DNA of 64,000 nt. It comes from JACKAQ01 sp965227145. GTDB taxonomy: Bacteria; Calditrichota; Calditrichia; RBG-13-44-9; J075. Shown one piece after another: positions 27,501 to 34,826 of this stretch. The translations under genes were made by a program, and so were the position numbers. Every line of letters starts with the position of its first letter. The first letter of the stretch is position 1. The DNA lies in the NCBI GenBank assembly GCA_965227145.1, contig OZ245730.1, forward strand, positions 4,712,001 to 4,776,000. Direction: 5' to 3'. Below the pieces are notes generated by a model. The model was not told where the DNA came from. It ran no database searches and saw only the letters and a program-made list of their open reading frames with translations.

Positions 27501-27589
27501 GCGGCAACGGCGTTTCATCGGGAATTTATTTCTACTCGCTGGAAGCCGGCGATGTAAAGCTGGTTAAAAAAATGATGCTAAACCGTTGA
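24557..27589 (+). CDS. Surface protein with multiple carboxypeptidase-regulatory-like domains and T9SS domain
   Basis: 1010-aa protein: signal peptide (IILLLGIVSLPLFS), then about eight repeats of the carboxypeptidase regulatory/CarboxypepD_reg Ig-like fold. They are recognisable by SGTVTDATNGTPLNGALV-like starts and GxYxxxxLxxGxYxV-like ends. It finishes with a T9SS sorting domain (NYPNPFNPNTTIIF, SGIYFYSL, KKMMLNR). Such proteins are extracellular scaffolds or adhesins, and no enzyme motif is visible. GGAGG 6 bases before ATG 24557 fixes the start. A strong terminator follows. Confidence 0.9.
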   Translation: MKSFLTKIILLLGIVSLPLFSASISGTVTDATNGTPLNGALVMALGYNANGDSLFYETTTGFDGGFLIENMADGEYFISASLTGYIRQQASGIPLSGNDQLQINFTLSPVGTLNNRFSGKVQNAVTGEFIADALIYLQQNNAISYQQMTDAGGNFAFDDVEIGQYQVVVEADSFQTSPFISLYFDVNTQINNFFIQLIPVGTPAGLGSLTGVITDSETGLPIFPAFVELHGNTPIGDSLFFLEINQPSGTYYFTGIPAGTYYGSVFAPGYENQNFGPVVLQDNLVDTLNFALAVEPTPLVGTISGNVKYDSSGAPVANAFIELLDLSGNIIDRAFTDFLGNYSITTLTGDYYVAVRVGLDTLGTTSSYREFFDDAQTLNAATVVAVTENAITDGIDFGVPESATSGGSATLSGTVRENNPAGSAIYPAFIEMVQIDTPNGIPIEPITNNPDGSYSFTNIEPGVYMIFAHANGYQPYHSWELIVTSGENQFDILLESLFNGPTGWITGQVTFDGTGTPVNGAVIELIGGNVNFSATTNPQGFYAVQAPEGDYVVATTYYATDSLNIFPMFYREYFDDVQTLAAATPVSVVADDTTGNINFGVPDSIPPVTATFAGTVTDDSGNPIEGAFVTIEGSFFGFPVNGDSLIFRGVTDNSGNYSITANTGLLPFNVFTASASADGYRIEFWEEQPAKYLADPIFVTGDTLVQNVNFTLSENTVGENSISGFVLGENGFALNNATVIATSIDHGLMFMVQSDSSGFYTISGLEAGEYAVLFAADGYVPEFYDDVLVWEDATPVPAFGNVFSVEAFLTPANIAPATNAMMTGAITDDFGEPVSGVLVTIMDGSGEIAGYDLSDAQGNYQMMGLHSGQMTVRASKVGYQSRTELMTYNSGNGSIMVMNLNLSATPLSVDPDDSEALPKAIALEQNYPNPFNPNTTIIFALPTAQFAKLAIYNVIGQKVKELVNRELPAGTYQFNWDGTDLRGNGVSSGIYFYSLEAGDVKLVKKMMLNR

Positions 27590-27617
27590 TTTAAAATAGT
27601 TTGCAGAGATGCAATCG

Positions 27618-27655
27618 AAAAGGGCGCGTCAACAAATGATGCGCCCTTTTCTTTT
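27618..27655. terminator. Bidirectional intrinsic terminator
   Basis: Perfect 10-bp stem AAAAGGGCGC (27618-27627) and GCGCCCTTTT (27641-27650), then CTTTT on the plus strand. It lies between two convergent genes, and the A-rich left arm gives a T-run on the minus strand, so it can serve both. Confidence 0.85.
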
Positions 27656-27681
27656 GAGGTTATGGGAGAGTTTTGTTTTGC

Positions 27682-28632
27682 TTATTGCATGAAATCGAAA
27701 AACCACACGGTTTCGTTGCCAACAGCATCGGAAATAATCAAATTGATTCGCGATGCAGAACTGCTTCCCGTTGCAGTAATATCCAAACTCGCTTTTGCGT
27801 AAGTTGTGAAAATATCGTTTACGTTTACGGATGTGCCGTCAATTGTCAAACTTGCATCTGTTAACGTCTTTACCTCGATTGAAACAATGCCGGTTTGCCC
27901 GTCGCTGAGTGTTGCCGTAATCGTTAACGGATTCCCACTCGCAGAAGTTAACATGGCAACCGGTCGCGTGGTTTCGGAACTGGTGAGTTGAATGCTCCCG
28001 CTGGCTTGTCCGACATTGATTGCGCCGGGAGTAGCTACGTCGAGAATCCAGTTGTTGCCGTTGTCGCTGAATACTGCGTTTGGGGCTTGGAGGCTGTTTG
28101 TTGCACTATTATCATCGATAGTGATGCTCAAAAAGTTATTAGCACTTTCCAAACCAGGATTTACAACGGTGCCCGGATCATCATCTGTTAAATCTCCGGC
28201 ATTATCCCAAGCTATTGCATCAAGAATCATAGCTCCATTTTCTGGATCGCCATCGTATAAAACTAAACCATCAGGTCCATTTTGGATATCATTGCTCGTT
28301 GGAAGTGTTTCATCTCTTTCAACCAAATTACCTTTTCCAAAAACATAAAAACCTAAATTATTGCCCAAATTATCTGTAATACCATCATCAGAGATTATAA
28401 AATTTCCGATGGTAAACTTCCATTCTCCACCATCACTAGTTGATGCACCATTATAGTGAACTATCACAAAATTGGAGATATCTGTGCCAGTTAGCCCAAC
28501 AAGTTCTACAAACTCGTTTCCATCTCCGCCATCATTTGCACGAACTTCGTTAAAATACACTTTGGGTGCGTTTTGGGCCAAACAAAACCCGGTAAATAAT
28601 AAAACAAACCATGCGCTTTTAATAAGCTTCAT
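27682..28632 (-). CDS. Secreted lamin-tail-domain-like protein with shared C-terminal module
   Basis: 316-aa protein: signal peptide ending FTGFCLAQ, then a lamin-tail-like beta-sandwich (VYFNEVRANDGGDGNEFVELVG, followed by FVIVHYNGA and VLYDGDPENGAMILDAIAW). The last 95 or so residues (from RPVAMLTSASG to VGNETVWFFDF) match the end of the protein encoded at 29319-30338. No T9SS type A domain is present, so this shared module may be an alternative sorting or attachment domain (inference). The lamin-tail half of the gene is visibly more AT-rich than the module. ATG 28632 has GGGGGA 8 bases upstream. Confidence 0.82.
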   Translation of the reverse strand: MKLIKSAWFVLLFTGFCLAQNAPKVYFNEVRANDGGDGNEFVELVGLTGTDISNFVIVHYNGASTSDGGEWKFTIGNFIISDDGITDNLGNNLGFYVFGKGNLVERDETLPTSNDIQNGPDGLVLYDGDPENGAMILDAIAWDNAGDLTDDDPGTVVNPGLESANNFLSITIDDNSATNSLQAPNAVFSDNGNNWILDVATPGAINVGQASGSIQLTSSETTRPVAMLTSASGNPLTITATLSDGQTGIVSIEVKTLTDASLTIDGTSVNVNDIFTTYAKASLDITATGSSSASRINLIISDAVGNETVWFFDFMQ

Positions 28633-28695
28633 CAGAAAAATCCCCCACTGGTTAATTCCGGGTGACAAAAATTGTTGATTGTTCTTTGGAGAGAA

Positions 28696-28722
28696 ACACA
28701 GTGCCGGGGCGTTTGCCCCGGC
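28696..28722. other. GC-rich hairpin between minus-strand genes
   Basis: GCCGGGGC and GCCCCGGC enclose GTTT. On the plus strand an A-rich run follows. On the minus strand the T-run precedes the stem, so it is not a canonical terminator in either direction. It could slow RNA decay or separate expression of the lipoprotein and lamin-tail genes. Confidence 0.4.
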
Positions 28723-28740
28723 AACAAAAAAAGTTACAAT

Positions 28741-29259
28741 TTAGAAATTATCATACAAATCAAAATATACGCTGAATGCCGCGCAGGTGCTCAGTTTCAC
28801 CTGAATAACAACGTGAAATTCCTCGCCCGGTGCCACATCGGTATCGACGTATCCGCTAACACCATCGGTGTTGAATCCGCTAAAATTTTGCGGCACGATG
28901 TACGCGTAGGTCGGGCTGCCGCTTTTATTGGTAAAATCCAGCGATATTTCGCGAATCAAATCTGACGGATTTAAGCACCCTTTGGCGGTGTATCTCACAT
29001 CGTCCAGCGTAACGGTGCTGCTGATATCGCCCATCACTTCCGCCGGACTGCCGAGCTTGCCCAATCCAACCGGCTGCCCGTTTTGATACAGCGTAAATCT
29101 GCCGGCGGCTTCGTCAATTTCAATCCCGAATCCTTTGAGAAGAATGTTTTGCCCCATCGGCGCGGCGTCCGTTTCGCTGCTGATGGACTGGATGTTTTTT
29201 TCGCAACTCCCCATTAACAACAGCATGGGAGCCAGCAACAACAGTACATATTTTTTCAT
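28741..29259 (-). CDS. Predicted outer-membrane lipoprotein, unknown function
   Basis: 172-aa protein with a lipoprotein signal: MKKYVLLLLAPMLLLMGSC, lipid-modified Cys at about residue 19. The mature part is small and beta-rich, with short blocks such as FTLYQNGQPVGLG, DDVRYTAKGCLNP and PGEEFHVVIQVKL. No family recognised. It lies between the lamin-tail and lectin-like genes on the same strand and is probably co-expressed. A start at 29280 would place seven charged residues before the signal, so 29259 is preferred. Confidence 0.75.
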   Translation of the reverse strand: MKKYVLLLLAPMLLLMGSCEKNIQSISSETDAAPMGQNILLKGFGIEIDEAAGRFTLYQNGQPVGLGKLGSPAEVMGDISSTVTLDDVRYTAKGCLNPSDLIREISLDFTNKSGSPTYAYIVPQNFSGFNTDGVSGYVDTDVAPGEEFHVVIQVKLSTCAAFSVYFDLYDNF

Positions 29260-29318
29260 TTCGAAGTTCCTTTTTCTCAATCAATATCCGTTTTGCTATT
29301 CGTATTATTTACAATAGT

Positions 29319-30338
29319 TTACATATTCAGAAAATCGAAAAACCAGACGGTTTCGTTGCCGGCGACGTCGGTGATCAACAACCTCACTTGCGGCTCGGCA
29401 CCCGTTGCGGTAACGCTCACAGGAACGGAGGAAACCAGCTGTTTTGCGATAACATCGTTCAGGTTTGCAGCATTGCCATCGACGGTTAACGTTGCGTCCT
29501 GCAATTGCTTTACTTCGATGCGCACGATGCCCAAATCACCCGCTTTAGAGTCCAGCAGTGTGGCGTTAGCGACTGTTCCGCTTACATTTGCCAATTCAAC
29601 GGTTGGACGATTTGCATCGGTCTGGACGCTCAGGCTGTTGAAATACAGATTACGAAATGGGTCTGGGCCAGCATTGGCATTAAATAACCGGATTTGGTTG
29701 ATTGATTGCCCACCTGCAGGATTTTTCAGAGTACCTTCAAAAACTTCAATGGAACTATCCTCAAGTTTTTCGACAGTAAGTAGATATTGATTACTGCTAG
29801 TTAAAGTGAAATTCAATACTACACCTTCATCCGTATATGATACCGTTGTTTCCTTTTGACCATCTAAATCGTTGAAATCATAATAATTTGCTCCACCTCG
29901 AAAGTAAAATTCAAATAAATTTTCTCCACTGCTATTTTGGAGACCGAATCCAACCGTCTGATTGCTACCTGACTGAACGTCGCCATTATCCATACTGATT
30001 GTAAATCTCTGTCCTGAAACTAACGCGGTTGAAAATAGACGAATGGCTTCGCTCAAACCACCACTGTTTGCATACAATCCCCATGCACGACCGTCGGTAT
30101 TTATATCTCCATCGCCATTTCCATCGCCGAAACCATTATTAGTTGATGATTCACTAAAATGACCTGCATTGCCACTTGTTGCCAATATCCACGCACCAAA
30201 ACCATCGCCACCATTGTCGCCGGTTATCCAATCCGTATTATAAACTGTATCACTGGCATCATCTGCTGCCTGTGCAAAAAGGTTCTGCGAAAAAAAGGTC
30301 ATCCACACCATCAAAAACGGTAGCATTAATCGCTTCAT
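29319..30338 (-). CDS. Secreted lectin/LamG-like beta protein with shared C-terminal module
   Basis: 339-aa protein: signal peptide (LPFLMVWMTFFSQNLFAQ), then a glycine- and aspartate-rich beta domain (ITGDNGGDGFGAWIL, GRAWGLYANSGG, FTISMDNGDV, FGLQNSSGENLFEFYF) that resembles concanavalin-like sandwich proteins. The C-terminal module of about 95 residues ends GNETVWFFDFLNM, as in the lamin-tail-like protein at 27682-28632. AAAGGAG 6 bases before ATG 30338 sets the start. DNA for the N-terminal domain (about 29690-30250) is more AT-rich than that of the module. The ligand is unknown, and an extracellular glycan-binding role is only a guess. Confidence 0.75.
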   Translation of the reverse strand: MKRLMLPFLMVWMTFFSQNLFAQAADDASDTVYNTDWITGDNGGDGFGAWILATSGNAGHFSESSTNNGFGDGNGDGDINTDGRAWGLYANSGGLSEAIRLFSTALVSGQRFTISMDNGDVQSGSNQTVGFGLQNSSGENLFEFYFRGGANYYDFNDLDGQKETTVSYTDEGVVLNFTLTSSNQYLLTVEKLEDSSIEVFEGTLKNPAGGQSINQIRLFNANAGPDPFRNLYFNSLSVQTDANRPTVELANVSGTVANATLLDSKAGDLGIVRIEVKQLQDATLTVDGNAANLNDVIAKQLVSSVPVSVTATGAEPQVRLLITDVAGNETVWFFDFLNM

Positions 30339-30574
30339 AAACCGCTCCTTTGTTAACCAAAACGGGTAAGTTTTTTTGATATTCAATAGAAAATTGCCAA
30401 CAATTTTCCGGAAAATCTGCTCGATAAAAAAATTTGTGAATGAATGTCAAAGAGAGTGGACAAAAAAGTTACCTCAAAAACTAACGGTAAATAGCTCAAT
30501 AGCGCGTGATATTTGTCACAGGAATTTTCTCGCAAAAGTTTTAGACAGTTTAATGTTCTTTTTATGGCTTTTCG

Positions 30575-30603
30575 TGGCAACGATCCAGTTTTGATGTTAT
30601 AAT
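30575..30603 (+). promoter_or_regulatory. Promoter of the FMN reductase gene
   Basis: Perfect -10 box TATAAT (30598-30603), 17 bases after a weak -35 box TGGCAA (30575-30580). A transcript from about 30610 would have a 50-base leader before the TTG start at 30661. Confidence 0.5.
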
Positions 30604-30660
30604 GATCTCCAAAAGTTGTTAAGCTGGTTGTTCAATTTGTAAAAAGATGGGAAATATCGA

Positions 30661-31299
30661 TTGAAAAAGTATCTCAATAATTCGCGAAATGTGCGTGTGG
30701 TGGCTATTTCCGGCAGTTTGCGAAACGGCAGTTACACCAGCGCCGCACTGCAAGTGGCGCTGAAAGGCGCGGAAATGGAAGGTGCAGAAATCGAGATGAT
30801 CGATTTGCGGCAATACAATCTGGTGTTTTTCGGGCAGGTGGAGGAAGCGGATTATCCCCCGGATGTGTTCCGATTGCGGCAGAAAATTGAGCAGGCGCAG
30901 GGCATTTTGCTGGGCACACCTGAGTATCACGCCGGGTTGAGCGGCGTCCTCAAAAATGCGCTGGATTTAATGAGTTTTGACGAATTCGAAGGAAAAATTC
31001 TCGGTCTGATCGGCGTTTCCGGCGGCAATTTGGGCGCAATAAATGCGCTGAACAGTCTGCGAACCATCGGGCGAAACCTGCATGCCTGGGTGCTGCCGCA
31101 ACAGGTTTCCGTGCCGGAAGCATACAAACATTTTAGCAAAGATGGCAATATCCACAACAGCAATTACGAAAAACGCCTGCTGGAAGTCGGGCAATTGGTC
31201 ACCCGTTTTGCCAAGTTGCTGGAACTGCAAAAAGATCAGGAATTTGTGAAGCTATGGGAAGGCTTACCGGAAAATCCCGGTGGTCGCAAACCAACCTGA
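30661..31299 (+). CDS. NADPH-dependent FMN reductase family protein
   Basis: 212-aa flavodoxin-like flavin reductase. The FMN phosphate loop is ISGSLRNGSYTSAAL, followed by the family motifs GILLGTPEYHAGLSGVLKNALDL and GVSGGNLGAINALNSLR. Members reduce FMN, quinones, chromate or azo compounds with NAD(P)H in the cytoplasm. The physiological substrate is unclear. The start appears to be TTG at 30661, with GGGA 9 bases upstream. The first ATG inside would remove the FMN-binding loop. A CCTGTT/AACAGG hairpin lies about 40 bases past the stop. Confidence 0.9.
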   Translation: MKKYLNNSRNVRVVAISGSLRNGSYTSAALQVALKGAEMEGAEIEMIDLRQYNLVFFGQVEEADYPPDVFRLRQKIEQAQGILLGTPEYHAGLSGVLKNALDLMSFDEFEGKILGLIGVSGGNLGAINALNSLRTIGRNLHAWVLPQQVSVPEAYKHFSKDGNIHNSNYEKRLLEVGQLVTRFAKLLELQKDQEFVKLWEGLPENPGGRKPT

Positions 31300-31394
31300 G
31301 CCGGTATTTTTTCGGCAAAAATCATGTTGCAAAAGTCCTGTTCTGTTGGTTAATTGAACAATAAACAGGGCAGTTTCTTTGACATTGGAAAATT

Positions 31395-31610
31395 ATGATT
31401 ACAATAAAAATTCATAATGCGAGAGAGATCATCGCAACTGAAAAAGGGCGTTTGGCAGCGCGTGTGGGCGGATTATTCATTGATCTGGAACGGAAAGTGG
31501 AAGAAGAAGTGGTGCGCCAGTTACACGAGGTTTTCTCTTCGAAAAATATTCGTGCAGAAATCCAGATTGTGAACAACGATCCACCATCACCGGGAGTTTC
31601 GTATGATTGA
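31395..31610 (+). CDS. Small cytoplasmic protein of unknown function (71 aa)
   Basis: 71-aa protein with alternating charged and hydrophobic residues: a beta start (MITIKIHNAREI), a helix (LFIDLERKVEEEVVRQLHEVF) and a beta end (IRAEIQIVNND). Nothing in it is diagnostic. It overlaps the DinB-like gene by 8 bases, which supports coupled translation and a common operon. The ribosome site is weak. Confidence 0.6.
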   Translation: MITIKIHNAREIIATEKGRLAARVGGLFIDLERKVEEEVVRQLHEVFSSKNIRAEIQIVNNDPPSPGVSYD

Positions 31611-32184
31611 TTTGGGCGATCCCTACACCAAACGACCGATTATTGCGGCATTGCAACGTGTTCGCCACGATGTAACCCAATATTTCGGCACCCTGCCAAC
31701 CGATATTTTCTGGGCGCAGCCCCAACAAAGCTGGTCACCGGCGGAGCATTTGCACCATTTGCTCAAATCTGCACGGCCGGTGTTGCTGGGGATGAACCTT
31801 CCCCGCCCGTTGCTCCGGCTGCTGTTTGGCAACGCCGAGCGAATTTCCCGCCGTTATGCGGATGTCCGGAAAACTTACCGGACAAAATTGGCCGGCGGTT
31901 TTAAATCCCCGTGGCTTTTTGAGCCGAAACGCCCGCATTTTTCTGAAGCAAATCCCGAATTACAGCGCGACAAATTGCTGCAACAGTGGGAAAAACTTTG
32001 CGACGATTTGATCAATAGCCTCGAAAGATGGCAGGAAAACGATCTCGATCGCTACCGGCTGCCGCACCCAAGCCTGGGAAAAATTTCTGTGCGGGAAATG
32101 CTGTTGTTTACCTTGTATCACAATATTCACCATATCAAATCTGTTCAAATGCGGCTGGAAAATCAAAGCGTTCCGGTGGCTTAA
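31603..32184 (+). CDS. DinB-like putative metal-dependent protein
   Basis: 193-aa protein with the four-helix DinB/YfiT plan. Candidate metal ligands are the His of SPAEHLHHLLK near residue 47 and HNIHHIKSVQMRL near the C-terminus. DinB-like proteins of this type are often thiol-dependent transferases or hydrolases, and no substrate can be assigned. It overlaps the preceding 71-aa gene by 8 bases. A separate gene (DUF445) begins 89 bases downstream. Confidence 0.78.
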   Translation: MIDLGDPYTKRPIIAALQRVRHDVTQYFGTLPTDIFWAQPQQSWSPAEHLHHLLKSARPVLLGMNLPRPLLRLLFGNAERISRRYADVRKTYRTKLAGGFKSPWLFEPKRPHFSEANPELQRDKLLQQWEKLCDDLINSLERWQENDLDRYRLPHPSLGKISVREMLLFTLYHNIHHIKSVQMRLENQSVPVA

Positions 32185-32273
32185 CACTGGCGATTTTCAA
32201 CAGGGAAATAGCTGTCCTCACTTTATTTTGCAACCAATATTAACGTGCCGCTGCACAACTAAAGAGATCTGCA

Positions 32274-33497
32274 ATGCCGGAACTCCTCACCAACATTGAA
32301 TTCTGGAAATATTTGAGCATCCCGGTCGTTGCTGCGCTGGTTGGCTGGTCCACCAACTGGGTGGCCATCAAACTGCTGTTTTATCCGCTGGAAGCCTGGG
32401 GAAAACCGCCATATTTGGGCTGGCAGGGCATTATTCCGTCCAAAGCGGCAAAAATGGGCGCAATTACGGTAGATTCCACCCTTTCAAAATTAGGCAAATT
32501 ATCCGATGTCTTTGCGGCAATGTCGCCCCAAAAAATTGCCCGGCATCTCGTGGAAAATATCGAGCCACGGCTGCACGCTTACATCAAATGGATCATGCTG
32601 GAAGAAGATCCCGCTTCGTGGAAAATGCTGCCGGAAATGATGCAGAAATCCATCGTCAACAATGTGCGCCAAAAATTATCCGGCACCGTCGGACGAATAA
32701 TGGACGATGTGACTGAAAATATTGAAGATATGGTCGATCTGAAACAGGTTGTCATCCGCCAGTTGGTGAAAGATAAGCGCATCGTAAACCGCATTTTTCT
32801 GGAATGCGGCGCGAAAGAATTCCGGTTTATCATTATTTCCGGGCTGTATTTCGGATTTCTGTTTGGCGTTTTGCAAATGGGCATCTGGCTCTTTTTTCAG
32901 AACTGGTGGATTTTGCCGCTGTTTGGGGTGATTGTGGGATACGCAACCAACTGGATCGCGCTGCGCATCATTTTTCAACCGCTGAATCCGCATAAAATCG
33001 GCCCGTTTGTTATACAGGGATTATTCCTCAAACGGCAGCACGAAGTGGCCAATATTTGGTGCGAAATTGTTACCAAAGAAGTTATCACCGTGCAAAATAT
33101 TATTGATGACATGCTCCACGGTGAAAAATCCGAACGCACCAACCAGATTGTCCGGGCACACGTTCGCGATCTGATCGATGAAGCAATGGGCATTTCCGAA
33201 CCGCTGGTCCGGTTTGCGATCGGCTCCGAAAAATTTGCAGGCATCAAAGAAACCGCATCGCAAAAAGCGCTGTTGTTTTCCGAACAGGCGATGGACGATC
33301 CCGCATTTAACGACGAACGCGCCGCCATCGTTAAGGAATTGATTCGCGAGCGAATGATCGCGCTTTCGTCCGAGGAATTTCAGCATTTGCTGCGCCCGGC
33401 TTTTCAGGAAGAGGAATTCAAACTGATTTTGATGGGTGCTGTTTTGGGGTTTTTGGCAGGAATGGCACAGTTGTATTTCGTTTTTGGCGGTATTTGA
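32274..33497 (+). CDS. DUF445 family membrane protein
   Basis: 407-aa protein with hydrophobic segments at the N-terminus (SIPVVAALVGWSTNWVAIKLLFYPL), near residue 185-225 (FIIISGLYFGFLFGVLQMGIWLFF, then LFGVIVGYATNWIALRIIF) and at the C-terminus. The duplicated GWSTNWVAIK/GYATNWIALR element, followed by PLEAWG/PLNPHKIGPF, is characteristic of DUF445 (YheB-like) proteins. Between them lie long amphipathic helical regions. Function is unknown. The start at 32274 has an AAGAG stretch 8 bases upstream. Confidence 0.88.
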   Translation: MPELLTNIEFWKYLSIPVVAALVGWSTNWVAIKLLFYPLEAWGKPPYLGWQGIIPSKAAKMGAITVDSTLSKLGKLSDVFAAMSPQKIARHLVENIEPRLHAYIKWIMLEEDPASWKMLPEMMQKSIVNNVRQKLSGTVGRIMDDVTENIEDMVDLKQVVIRQLVKDKRIVNRIFLECGAKEFRFIIISGLYFGFLFGVLQMGIWLFFQNWWILPLFGVIVGYATNWIALRIIFQPLNPHKIGPFVIQGLFLKRQHEVANIWCEIVTKEVITVQNIIDDMLHGEKSERTNQIVRAHVRDLIDEAMGISEPLVRFAIGSEKFAGIKETASQKALLFSEQAMDDPAFNDERAAIVKELIRERMIALSSEEFQHLLRPAFQEEEFKLILMGAVLGFLAGMAQLYFVFGGI

Positions 33498-33542
33498 ACC
33501 TGCCTTTTTTCAATCCGAAAAAATTTTCAAAATATTAAACAC

Positions 33543-33684
33543 TGCGTTAAATATTTTACAAGTTGCGTAAAAATAACGCGTTAAGCAAACGCAATGCGTT
33601 ATTTTTCGACCAAAATACGTGCTTTTTTCAATAAAATAACGCGATGCGTAAAATTTTTCTTGACAAACTTAACGCGATGCGTTA
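33543..33684. promoter_or_regulatory. Cluster of TAACGC/GCGTTA operators upstream of phaR
   Basis: At least four palindromic sites are seen: TAACGCGTTA (33574-33583), AACGCAATGCGTT (33588-33600), TAACGCGATGCGTA (33637-33650) and the perfect TAACGCGATGCGTTA (33670-33684). Additional TGCGTTA/TGCGTAA half-sites occur at 33543 and 33564. The last palindrome fills the spacer of the promoter below. This is the expected layout of autorepression by PhaR, though PhaR sites known from proteobacteria have a different sequence. Confidence 0.7.
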
Positions 33685-33688
33685 TATT
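33660..33688 (+). promoter_or_regulatory. phaR promoter with operator in the spacer
   Basis: Consensus -35 TTGACA (33660-33665) and -10 TATATT (33683-33688), spaced by exactly 17 bases. The operator TAACGCGATGCGTTA occupies 33670-33684, between and overlapping the boxes, so a bound repressor would exclude RNA polymerase. Confidence 0.75.
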
Positions 33689-33732
33689 TCCCGTGAGTTA
33701 AAAATGAAACAAAAAGGCAGCAACAGAATACG

Positions 33733-34182
33733 ATGAGTAGAATTATTAAACGATACGGAAATCGCAAGCTGTACGACGCAGAAGCCAAAAAGCATATTTC
33801 GCTGGAGGAAATTGCGGAACTGGTTCGCAAAGGCGAAGATGTTCGGGTGATCGACAATACAACCGACGAAGACATCACCGCGCAAACGCTGACGCAGGTT
33901 ATTTTTGAAGAAGGCAAAAAAGGACGCAACCCGCTTTCGCCGGACGTGCTGCACGATGTGATCCGCTGGGGAAATCACATGCTGGACGACAGCCTGAAAC
34001 AGTTCCGCGATAGTATTGATAAGCTGGATCATCTGGTGCCGGAACCGCTGAATAAATTGTTCAAAAAGAATGAAAAAGAGAGTGAAATCGAGCAGCTCAA
34101 AAAACGACTCGAATCGCTGGAAACGTTGATCACCAATCTTGGCAGCCAAATCAACAGTGATCAACCCAAAAAAGAAAAATAA
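33733..34182 (+). CDS. phaR: Polyhydroxyalkanoate synthesis regulator PhaR
   Basis: 149-aa protein whose first 60 residues are the PhaR DNA-binding domain (RIIKRYGNRKLYDAEAKKHI, VIDNTTDEDITAQTLTQVIFEE). A helical accumulation-regulator region and a C-terminal coiled coil with KKR/KEK-rich stretches follow. In Cupriavidus and Paracoccus, PhaR represses phasin genes and itself, and it is released by binding nascent polyester granules. The gene is preceded by clustered operators inside its own promoter and followed after 27 bases by a phasin-like gene, which matches that circuit. No PHA synthase lies in this window. Confidence 0.88.
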   Translation: MSRIIKRYGNRKLYDAEAKKHISLEEIAELVRKGEDVRVIDNTTDEDITAQTLTQVIFEEGKKGRNPLSPDVLHDVIRWGNHMLDDSLKQFRDSIDKLDHLVPEPLNKLFKKNEKESEIEQLKKRLESLETLITNLGSQINSDQPKKEK

Positions 34183-34209
34183 TATCAACAAACCCGAAAG
34201 GAGAGCGTT

Positions 34210-34728
34210 ATGACTACGCGTAAATCCACTAAAGACACGGTTACCGAAGGCGCACGCAAAGTAGCCGATCAATTTTCAGAAGAATTTAACCAGGCAACCA
34301 AATCTGCAGAACGTCTGCAACAATCATTGAGCGATTCTGCACGGGATATCTGGTTGGCAGGTCTCGGATTATTTTCCACACTGGAAGAAGAAGGCGAAAA
34401 AATGTTCACCGGATTCGTCGAAAAAGGCAAAGATCTGGAAAAGAAAGGCGAAACCGTTGAAAAACGCGCCAAAGAACGTATGGAAGCTTTTCAATCGTAT
34501 TTCACGGAAAGAACGGATCAGATTACCAAAGATTTTCAGGAAAAACTGAACAACTCCGTTCCGACCGTCATCGAAGAAAAATTCCAGCAGGCATTGGAAA
34601 CATTCGGTGTATCTTCGCGCAACGAGGTGAACAAACTGAATGACAAAGTTGACAAACTGACCAACGCCGTTGAGGAACTGACCAAAAAACTGAGCGAAAA
34701 CGGAAAAAAGACGTCCTCCACTAAGTAG
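34210..34728 (+). CDS. Phasin-family granule-associated protein
   Basis: 172-aa, highly charged, almost wholly helical protein. The block ARDIWLAGLGLFSTLEEEGEKMFTGFVEKGKDLEKKG is characteristic of the PhaI/PhaF granule-associated phasin family (PF05597-like). The C-terminal half is a heptad coiled coil (VNKLNDKVDKLTNAVEELTKKL), with a Lys/Ser-rich tail. Phasins coat polyhydroxyalkanoate granules. AAAGGAGAG precedes ATG 34210. It is the second cistron after phaR, and a terminator follows. Confidence 0.82.
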   Translation: MTTRKSTKDTVTEGARKVADQFSEEFNQATKSAERLQQSLSDSARDIWLAGLGLFSTLEEEGEKMFTGFVEKGKDLEKKGETVEKRAKERMEAFQSYFTERTDQITKDFQEKLNNSVPTVIEEKFQQALETFGVSSRNEVNKLNDKVDKLTNAVEELTKKLSENGKKTSSTK

Positions 34729-34770
34729 TAATTACAAAAAGTCAATCCTAACGGATTGCCCCAACGACGC

Positions 34771-34806
34771 GGAAATAGCTGCCCTTTGGCGGCTATTTCC
34801 ATTTTT
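34771..34806 (+). terminator. Intrinsic terminator after the phasin gene
   Basis: Stem GGAAATAGC (34771-34779) with GCTATTTCC (34792-34800), extended by GCC/GGC inside, followed by ATTTTT. It closes the phaR-phasin operon 42 bases after the stop. Confidence 0.82.
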
Positions 34807-34826
34807 GGCAATTTAATTTCTCCTTT

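Noticed and set aside
28696..28722. GC-rich hairpin as a terminator
   Set aside because: The T-run lies on the wrong side of the stem for the minus-strand genes, and no plus-strand gene precedes it. Listed only as a hairpin.
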